IMG/VR virus record: IMGVR_UViG_3300037493_003396
Span: 1-64,000 of that record
From: a virus
Length of the DNA stretch: 64,000 nt
Reading direction: 5' to 3' (one strand)
This document shows positions 58,452 to 64,000 of the stretch, in pieces; the first letter of the stretch is position 1, and every line of letters starts with the position of its first letter. The position numbers and the translations under genes were made by a program. The notes beneath the pieces are model-generated. The model saw only the letters and a program-made list of their open reading frames with translations. It was not told where the DNA came from and ran no database searches.

Positions 58452-58532
58452 TATGACAGATATTAAATCTATGAGGAATGTAATTCATCAGATGTGATGT
58501 CCCGTGTTTGTTCATGTCACTATCGTATAGAT

Positions 58533-58573
58533 CAGCGGATGCGTAGCAGTCCGCTGGATTGATAGGTTATAAA
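58533..58573 (+). repeat. hairpin + GGATTGA/GGTTAT element, copy 1
   Basis: CAGCGGA/TCCGCTG 7-bp hairpin (58533-58556), continuing GATTGATAGGTTATAAA. A related element follows the methyltransferase gene at 59401-59443. The gap 58452-58595 holds no gene I can support. Confidence 0.5.
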
Positions 58574-58595
58574 TTTTATTGAGGATTTTTGCAAC

Positions 58596-59390
58596 ATGTT
58601 AATAAATGACCACTTTCAGAATTTCAAGGTTTACGGAATACCCAAAGCGCAGCTTGTAATTGCTGACATACCTTATAACGTGGGTATAAACGCTTATGGT
58701 TCAAATCCGTCTTGGTACATTGACGGCGACAACAAGAACGGACAGAGCAAACTTGCAGGGACAGGCTTTTTTGACACGGATAAGGATTTTAAACCAGCCG
58801 AGTTTATGCACTTTTGCAGTAAGATGTTGAGGCCAGAACCAAAAGAAAAAGGCGCAGCGCCGTGCATGATTGTCTTTTGTGAATTTGAACAACAATTTTA
58901 TCTTATTGAGTTAGCCCGTAAATACGGAATAAATAATTACATCAACTTGGTTTTCAGGAAAAACTTTTCCGCACAGGTATTAAAGGCAAATATGCGGGTT
59001 GTTGGAAATGCTGAATACGCGCTTTTGCTTTACCGTGACAAATTGCCGAAGTTTAACAATAACGGAAAAATGATTTTCAATGTGATGGATTGGACAAAAG
59101 ACACAGGAAGCGAAAAAATACACCCGACACAGAAACCAGTTGGCCTTTTAAAACACCTTATACAAATTTTTACAGACGAGGGCGATGTTGTGATTGACCC
59201 CGTTGCGGGTAGTGCTTCAACACTTATCGCCGCGATTGAATGCAATAGAAAAGCCTTTGGGTTTGAGATTAAAAAAGATTTTTATGCCAAAGCAAAGCAA
59301 TGGGTAGATCGCACGGAGGCGCAAGGCCAATTGTTTAAAGGGCATCATCGGCGTGAATATAAGCATGGAGTGCAACAGGTTATTGTTTGA
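58596..59390 (+). CDS. DNA (N6-adenine/N4-cytosine) methyltransferase
   Basis: 264 residues. Catalytic motif IV is ADIPYNVG (DIPY variant of DPPY, residues ~23-30). After a target-recognition region comes HPTQKPVGLLKHLI and the SAM motif VVIDPVAGSASTLIAAIE (variant of DPFxGSGTT), giving the β-class order (catalysis before SAM). It could protect phage DNA from restriction. No restriction partner is visible. The gene interrupts the sugar cluster and is bracketed by related hairpin elements. Confidence 0.87.
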   Translation: MLINDHFQNFKVYGIPKAQLVIADIPYNVGINAYGSNPSWYIDGDNKNGQSKLAGTGFFDTDKDFKPAEFMHFCSKMLRPEPKEKGAAPCMIVFCEFEQQFYLIELARKYGINNYINLVFRKNFSAQVLKANMRVVGNAEYALLLYRDKLPKFNNNGKMIFNVMDWTKDTGSEKIHPTQKPVGLLKHLIQIFTDEGDVVIDPVAGSASTLIAAIECNRKAFGFEIKKDFYAKAKQWVDRTEAQGQLFKGHHRREYKHGVQQVIV

Positions 59391-59400
59391 TATTTATAAC

Positions 59401-59443
59401 GACAAGTTGAGCCGCTTGTCGGCTGGATTGACTGGTTATTAAA
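59401..59443 (+). repeat. hairpin + GGATTGA/GGTTAT element, copy 2
   Basis: GACAAG/CTTGTC stem (59401-59420) followed by GGCTGGATTGACTGGTTATT. It shares the GCTGGATTGA-xx-GGTTAT core with 58533-58573. Confidence 0.5.
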
Positions 59444-59453
59444 GGAGTTTATT

Positions 59454-60236
59454 ATGTTACAAGTAGTCATACTTTGTGGTGGTACCGGAACTAGACTTAA
59501 AGAAATGACAGAATTTACGCCCAAAGCTTTAATATCCATCGGTGGAAAACCCGTGATCTTCCATATAATGAAACACTATTCTTCATTCGGGTTTAATAGT
59601 TTTGTCTTGGCTTTGGGGTATAAACAGGAAGCCTTTAAGAACTACTTTGCCCATTACAATGAGATAAATTACGATCTATTTCTTGATGCCCAGGGGCTTC
59701 GTGGTCAATATCAGATACACGATAAAGATGTTTATGCAACCGGATATGATATTGTACTTTCCGATACCGGAGAAAATACTTTAAAGGGTGGACGGCTGAA
59801 AAGGATAGAAAAATACATTACCGGAGATACCTTTATGCTGACCTACGGGGACGCTGTTTCCGATGTGGACATACCTGAGCTTTTAAATTTCCACAAAAAC
59901 CACGGCAAGTTGATCACGATTACCGGAGTAAATCCAAGACCGAGATTCGGGGAGGTAATTCATCAGGACGGCAGGGTGCTTCAATTCAAAGAAAAACAAC
60001 AGAACTCCACCATGATAAACGGCGGGTTTATGGTAATGAACCGAGGGATATTTGATTATTTAGATAATGATTGCGATCTTGAACTCGGACCATTTGAAAG
60101 GTTAGTTGAAAAAGAAGAATTGATGGTATATCACCACACAGGATTTTGGCGGTGTATGGACACGATGAATGACATGGTAGAATTAAATAAAATGTGGGAT
60201 GAGGAAACACAATCTTTTAGGAGGGAATATGTTTAA
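59454..60236 (+). CDS. rfbF: glucose-1-phosphate cytidylyltransferase
   Basis: 260 residues: the nucleotidyltransferase signature VVILCGGTGTRLKEMTEFTPKALISIGGKPV (residues 4-34), LTYGDAVSDVDI (metal Asp), RPRFGEVI and MINGGFMVM, HHTGFWRCMDTMND. These match RfbF-type enzymes, which make CDP-glucose from CTP and glucose-1-phosphate. RfbG lies two genes downstream, so the pair supplies CDP-4-keto-6-deoxyglucose. AAAGGAG upstream. Confidence 0.92.
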   Translation: MLQVVILCGGTGTRLKEMTEFTPKALISIGGKPVIFHIMKHYSSFGFNSFVLALGYKQEAFKNYFAHYNEINYDLFLDAQGLRGQYQIHDKDVYATGYDIVLSDTGENTLKGGRLKRIEKYITGDTFMLTYGDAVSDVDIPELLNFHKNHGKLITITGVNPRPRFGEVIHQDGRVLQFKEKQQNSTMINGGFMVMNRGIFDYLDNDCDLELGPFERLVEKEELMVYHHTGFWRCMDTMNDMVELNKMWDEETQSFRREYV

Positions 60237-60280
60237 AATAATCCTTGACTATAATACATTTATTATGATAAGGAGTATTC

Positions 60281-60445
60281 ATGGAAATAACAATCAATAA
60301 ACTCAAGTGCCGGAGGTGTTCCCATGAATGGATTGCTCGAAAAAGCAAGGTTGCAGTTTGCCCACGATGCCACAGTTCTTGCTGGAATAGAGAACGGAAG
60401 CGTGCGGGTAATACCCCTAACGCAAGGTTTGGTAACGGTGGTTGA
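60281..60445 (+). CDS. small zinc-ribbon protein, 54 aa
   Basis: AAGGAG precedes the ATG. CRRCSHEWIARKSKVAVCPRC is a zinc ribbon of a common phage type. Its 3' end overlaps the decayed homing endonuclease start in another frame, and the last ~14 codons are probably read-through into that element. Confidence 0.55.
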   Translation: MEITINKLKCRRCSHEWIARKSKVAVCPRCHSSCWNRERKRAGNTPNARFGNGG

Positions 60446-60733
60446 TGCCGATGATAGTAATTTTTCTGATTGGAAGTGGCATATCCGTAAGGGGAGATAT
60501 ACGGTGTACCCAGCGCGATGGGTAGATGTTGTGGGGAGAGCCACCAAGACACCACTTACTTTACATAGAGATTCAATAAATGGCATGCCCAAATAAGTTA
60601 CGGAGGCAAGGTGCGGCATTGTGGCTATTATTTAACCGCCGAAGAAGCCGCGCTTGCATATGATAAACAATCTTTATTGCTATGGGGAGAGAATGCTTTT
60701 TTAAATTTCCCAGAAAGGAAAGAGAATGTATAG
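60402..60733 (+). pseudogene. decayed HNH/AP2 homing endonuclease
   Basis: In one frame VRVIPLTQGLVTVVDADDSN...SDWKWHIRKGRYTVYPARW...LTLHRDSINGMPK matches the N-terminal part of phage HNH/AP2 endonucleases. A stop follows at 60594, and in another frame YGGKVRHCGYYLTAEEAALAYDKQ then GENAFLNFPERK matches the AP2 C-terminal end. The HNH core between them is missing, so the gene has an internal deletion and frameshift. Confidence 0.78.
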
Positions 60734-61751
60734 TGGAATTTATAAAAATAAAATCGTTTTAGTAACGGGGTGTTGTGGCTTCAAAGCAAGCTGGGTCTGT
60801 TGTTGGCTTGAGAAACTTGGAGCTACTGTTATAGAGTACGGGCATAATCCGAATACGGACCCCAACCACTATACCTTATTAGGTAGGAAGAGTTTTGGTA
60901 ATGATGACACATTAGACAAAGAAAGATTGAAAAAGGTATTCTCAGAATGTAAACCGGATATTATTTTCCATTTCGCCGCAAAAGCTATCGTTGCAAGATC
61001 ATTTAGAGAGCCACTATTGACCATAGAAAACAATGTCCAGGGTGCGGCAAATGTTCTTGAGGTTGCGCGTTTAAGCTCAACTAAAGGGGCTGTTGTGGTT
61101 ACAAGTGATAAGGTTTATAAAGACGAGAATTGGATATGGGGCTATCGGGAAAATGACACCCTGGGAGGCTACGACCCCTACTCAACATCAAAGGTCTGTA
61201 TTGAACACATAATCGAAATGTACCGTCATAGTTTCGGAATGAACATCGCAACTGCTCGCGCCGGAAATGTTATCGGTGGGGGAGACTGGTCTGAAAAGAG
61301 ATTAATCCCTGATATTGTAAAAGCAACTGCAGAAGGGAAAAAAGTAATAATCAAGTCGCCTAATGCTACAAGACCGTGGCAGCACATATTGAGTGCGCTT
61401 GACGGATATCTGCTTTTAGGGGAACAAATCCTCAAAGGCAATTACGTAAACTCAGCGTGGAATTTCGGACCAACCGAAGAAATGAGTGTCATTGAAGTCT
61501 TAAAGGTCGCAAAAGAACATTGGAGCGAGATCGAATGGGAGATAACCCCACAAGAAACCCATCCCCATATGGTAAACCTTTTAAAAATCGATTCTACCAA
61601 AGCCCGAAAGTTTTTAGGCTGGAACCCGCCGTGGAATCTTGAGGAAACCATCGCGCGGACAATTAACTGGTACCGGAGTTATTACCAAGAGGGAAGTATT
61701 TTAACTCAATCAGATATTTGTGATTATGAACGGAGGGATTATGGGTTATAA
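60726..61751 (+). CDS. rfbG: CDP-glucose 4,6-dehydratase
   Basis: 341 residues of the short-chain dehydrogenase/reductase type: VLVTGCCGFKASW (NAD-binding, TGxxGxxxS variant with Cys-Cys), IIFHFAAKAIV, VVVTSDKVYKDENW and the active-site YDPYSTSKVC (Tyr-x3-Lys), then ARAGNVIGGGDWSEKRLIPD and TRPWQHILSALDGYL. It converts CDP-glucose to CDP-4-keto-6-deoxyglucose. Directly after the decayed HNH/AP2 gene. Confidence 0.92.
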   Translation: MYSGIYKNKIVLVTGCCGFKASWVCCWLEKLGATVIEYGHNPNTDPNHYTLLGRKSFGNDDTLDKERLKKVFSECKPDIIFHFAAKAIVARSFREPLLTIENNVQGAANVLEVARLSSTKGAVVVTSDKVYKDENWIWGYRENDTLGGYDPYSTSKVCIEHIIEMYRHSFGMNIATARAGNVIGGGDWSEKRLIPDIVKATAEGKKVIIKSPNATRPWQHILSALDGYLLLGEQILKGNYVNSAWNFGPTEEMSVIEVLKVAKEHWSEIEWEITPQETHPHMVNLLKIDSTKARKFLGWNPPWNLEETIARTINWYRSYYQEGSILTQSDICDYERRDYGL

Positions 61752-63003
61752 CTGTAATTTTTGTAATGAGCCCTTAGTCCATATCATGGCTGATCTCGGA
61801 TTCCAACCTCCGAGCAATTCGTTATTGACCAATTTGGAAGAGCCGGAAACCCACTATCCATTAACGGCTTATGTTTGTGAGAAATGTTGGCTTGCCCAAG
61901 TGCCGGAAAGTAAGAAAGCAACCGAGATATTCACCGAGGATTATCCTTATTTCAGTTCCCAAAGTCCGGCAAATGTATCTCACGCCAAAAAATATGTGGA
62001 TATGATATGCGAGAGGTTTAAATTGGGGGAAAGACAATGGGATGGTATTTTGGGTGTTCATAAATGTTTTAAAAAGACCAAAGTTTTAGAGATCGGCAGT
62101 AATGATGGTTATATGCTCCAATTCTTCAAAGAGAGGGCCTGTGAAGTATTGGGAATTGATCCAGCGATGGAACCGGCTAAGGTGGCGATTGGTAAGGGAA
62201 TACCAACAGAGATCACCTTTTTCCAATATTATATGCACTCTTCAAGTCCGACATGGGACACAAAATTCGATCTTATCTGTGGAATCAATGTTCTTGCCCA
62301 TCAACCTGATATAAACGACTTTGTCAAAGGGTTAAAGATGGTTCTTGCACCGGAGGGGATAATCACTTTTGAATTTCCCCATTTAATGAGAACAATAGAA
62401 GGAATGCAGTTTGATCAAATCTATGCGGAACATTTTTCTTATTTCTCATTTGTAACTGTGCGAGAAATATTTAGAAAACACGGCTTGGAAATATTTGATG
62501 TTGACTATCTTCGCGAGCACGGTGGCAGTTTGAGGATATATGCCCAACATGATGCCGGAATACAAACAGAAGCCCCAGAGGTCAGGGAGTTAATCGGCTT
62601 TGAACGGGATGCCGGAATGTTCACCGCTGAATATTATACTGACTTCAATAAGAAGGTTCAGATCATAAAAGACGACTTTATGGAATGGCTCTATAACAGC
62701 CGGAGCTTGGGTGAAACAACAATCGCTTATGGCGCAGCGGCAAAAGGCAACACATTCCTAAACTATTGCGGAATCAGGTCGGATTTGATACCATGCGTAA
62801 TTGATAAGTCTCCCCATAAACAAGGGAAATATCTGCCAGGATCTCATATTAAGATCGTCAGTGAAGAAGAAGGGATGAAGTTAAGACCGGATTATGTTTT
62901 AATTCTTCCGTGGAACCTTGAAAAAGAAATATCCGAACAGTTAAAATACATATCGGAATGGGGTGGAAAAACAATTTCAGCGATGACAGGATGGAGGTTT
63001 TAA
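61741..63003 (+). CDS. sugar C-methyltransferase (zinc-ribbon + SAM methyltransferase)
   Basis: 420 residues, ATG at 61741 with GGAGGG upstream. N-terminal Cys-rich domain CNFCNEPLVHIMADLGFQPPSN...VCEKCWLAQV, a SAM core VLEIGSNDGYMLQFF (~115-129) with GINVLAHQPDINDF, and a C-terminal domain with HGGSLRIYAQHD and AYGAAAKGNTFLN. This is the Methyltransf_13/SAM/Methyltransf_14 layout of TylCIII/NovU-like enzymes that add a methyl to a keto-sugar carbon. Overlaps rfbG by 11 nt. Confidence 0.88.
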   Translation: MGYNCNFCNEPLVHIMADLGFQPPSNSLLTNLEEPETHYPLTAYVCEKCWLAQVPESKKATEIFTEDYPYFSSQSPANVSHAKKYVDMICERFKLGERQWDGILGVHKCFKKTKVLEIGSNDGYMLQFFKERACEVLGIDPAMEPAKVAIGKGIPTEITFFQYYMHSSSPTWDTKFDLICGINVLAHQPDINDFVKGLKMVLAPEGIITFEFPHLMRTIEGMQFDQIYAEHFSYFSFVTVREIFRKHGLEIFDVDYLREHGGSLRIYAQHDAGIQTEAPEVRELIGFERDAGMFTAEYYTDFNKKVQIIKDDFMEWLYNSRSLGETTIAYGAAAKGNTFLNYCGIRSDLIPCVIDKSPHKQGKYLPGSHIKIVSEEEGMKLRPDYVLILPWNLEKEISEQLKYISEWGGKTISAMTGWRF

Positions 63004-63413
63004 TGGAAAAGAAAACAAGATTTGAGATCAGTACCGATGAATTGAACGCTCGGATGGAGAAACAAAAAGAGCAAAGGGATGAGCCTGTGACCAAAGCCGT
63101 AAGGATTTTGGAAGCGGCGGTGGATAAGGTATTGACGAAACTGGGAGTAAATGTTGATTTGGTTGATTCTATTCCGGCGCAAATGGACGCTCTTGGGATA
63201 GTAATGACCGAAAATACCGAAGAATTAACTCCGCAGTTGAACGGGTTTTTCATTTATACATCTAAATATTATATAATGACTGAACCTGATCTGATACCTT
63301 ACGCGTGGGTTGGCGCGGCGAGGATTGGACAGGACGGACGATGCTTTTGTGACATTCAATATTTCCAAGACAATAGATTGGAAGAAACAGGCGGTATTAA
63401 ATTAGTGGGCTGA
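63003..63413 (+). CDS. hypothetical protein, 136 aa
   Basis: ATG at 63003 overlaps the previous stop (TAATG). N-terminal charged helices (ELNARMEKQKEQRDEPVTKA), then a β-rich part (LNGFFIYTSKYYIMTEPDLI, ARIGQDGRCFCDIQYFQDN). Unknown. Confidence 0.6.
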   Translation: MEKKTRFEISTDELNARMEKQKEQRDEPVTKAVRILEAAVDKVLTKLGVNVDLVDSIPAQMDALGIVMTENTEELTPQLNGFFIYTSKYYIMTEPDLIPYAWVGAARIGQDGRCFCDIQYFQDNRLEETGGIKLVG

Positions 63414-63440
63414 CACGCGAGGATTAAACAGCCCACCTTT

Positions 63441-63493
63441 GGCGCTCTCGTAATGTATTACAAGTGGTGTTGTGATGGGTTATTGAGAGCGCC
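63441..63493 (+). other. inverted repeat / RNA hairpin before the radical SAM gene
   Basis: Perfect 9-bp repeat GGCGCTCTC/GAGAGCGCC with a nested GTAA/TTAC hairpin at 63450-63461. The following TTTAGAA is too short a T-run for a strong terminator. Sits 16 nt before the ATG at 63509. Confidence 0.55.
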
Positions 63494-63508
63494 TTTAGAA
63501 AGGATTTT

Positions 63509-64000
63509 ATGAGTAGAGTTCTTCTCGTAGTTAAATCAAAAACCATTGAAACGCTCGGGACAATGTATATCTCCGCAGTTGTTAAGCAGACAGGGAATGA
63601 TTGTAAAATAGTCACTATAGATGAAGCCCCTGTAATGACAAAAATATGGAAGCCGGAGATTATTGGTTATTCAATAATGACCGGAGATCAGGAAAAATTT
63701 AGGATTCTTAATTGGGCGTTAAAAGGTATCGGTATTATGGGAAGTTTCTCTTTTTATTCCATCGCTGGAAACTGTCACCCTACCTTTTTCCCCGAAGATT
63801 GCGATTGGACAGATGTGATTATAAAAGGGGAAGCTGAGCAACAGTTTGCGGATTTACTCCAATCAGGGTTAAAATACCCTGACCTGGATTCTATTCCATA
63901 TCCTGATAGAACTGATTTCCCCGACATGAAGATAAGGGATTTTATCACTTCTAGGGGCTGTCCGAATAATTGTACATATTGTTTCAATGAGTTATGGGCG
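63509..64000 (+). CDS. B12-binding/radical SAM protein, C-terminus missing at right edge
   Basis: 164 residues visible. The N-terminus (MSRVLLVVKSKTIETLGTMY) and the next ~130 residues look like a cobalamin-binding-like Rossmann domain (IIGYSIMTGDQEKFRILNW, FYSIAGNCHPTFFPEDCDW, DVIIKGEAEQQF). The radical SAM cluster motif follows as TSRGCPNNCTYCFNE (CxxxCxxC). Members methylate or rearrange sugars and other carbon centres, so it may extend the sugar pathway. Incomplete; the specific reaction cannot be assigned. Confidence 0.88.
   Translation, partial: MSRVLLVVKSKTIETLGTMYISAVVKQTGNDCKIVTIDEAPVMTKIWKPEIIGYSIMTGDQEKFRILNWALKGIGIMGSFSFYSIAGNCHPTFFPEDCDWTDVIIKGEAEQQFADLLQSGLKYPDLDSIPYPDRTDFPDMKIRDFITSRGCPNNCTYCFNELWA

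Noticed and set aside
58454-58498. 14-codon frame after an AGGAGGG site
   Set aside because: Too short to support as a gene, with no similarity to anything recognised; left as untranslated sequence.

Overview
This is a piece of a tailed-phage (Caudoviricetes) genome or an integrated prophage, most likely from an uncultivated lytic phage. The evidence is a nearly complete virion module: large terminase, portal, scaffold, N4-gp56-family major capsid protein, head-tail adaptor, tail fibre, endolysin and a 3604-residue 'polyvalent' protein. No bacterial housekeeping genes are present. Genes are tightly packed, with ATGA/TAATG start-stop overlaps, strong GGAGG ribosome sites and some TTG/GTG starts. 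A Gram-negative host is suggested, not proven, by the lipobox protein next to the endolysin and by the O-antigen-type sugar genes. No organism name can be justified from the sequence alone.

Layout. (1) 1-4750, minus strand: early/metabolic genes (ATP-dependent DNA ligase running off the left edge, a DUF932 protein, many small unknowns), divided by two clear intrinsic terminators. (2) 4751-5456: a ~700 bp divergent control region with operator-like TGGATAC repeats and a candidate promoter. (3) 5457-12168, plus: a possible small-terminase gene, an FkbM methyltransferase, tRNA-Thr, a 28-codon remnant resembling the N-terminus of Acb2/Tad1 anti-defence proteins, large terminase, portal and scaffold. 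(4) 12184-23661: capsid, an HNH insertion, connector proteins, Gly/Thr/Ser-rich fibre proteins, a lysis cassette and a DUF1353 protein. (5) 23798-26755: a three-part glycosyltransferase fusion, followed by an antisense HNH gene with its own consensus promoter. (6) 27145-45910: further tail/virion proteins ending with the giant polyvalent protein (metallopeptidase plus ADP-ribosyltransferase-like domains), then a terminator. (7) 45962-54762, plus: a consensus promoter, regulators, HNH genes, a structured leader before a prim-pol/helicase, many small zinc-binding proteins, a PD-(D/E)XK nuclease and an AntA-type antirepressor behind an apparent attenuator. (8) 54759-64000: sugar-nucleotide genes (DegT aminotransferase, formyltransferase, GNAT-like protein, CmcI-like protein, RfbF, RfbG, C-methyltransferase) interrupted by a DNA methyltransferase cassette and a decayed HNH/AP2 gene, ending in a truncated B12-binding/radical SAM gene.

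How the genes may work together. RfbF and RfbG would make CDP-4-keto-6-deoxyglucose. The aminotransferase, formyltransferase, acyltransferase and C-methyltransferase could turn this into an unusual amino or branched sugar. The 985-residue glycosyltransferase ends in a domain resembling protein O-heptosyltransferases, and it follows a block of virion proteins unusually rich in Gly-Thr/Ser repeats. The most interesting hypothesis is therefore that the phage glycosylates its own virion. Four further signals deserve a look: a pseudoknot-like leader before the primase gene, a three-way-junction RNA before the glycosyltransferase, a promoter/leader-peptide/terminator attenuator before the antirepressor, and a 12-nt hairpin motif scattered in one orientation.
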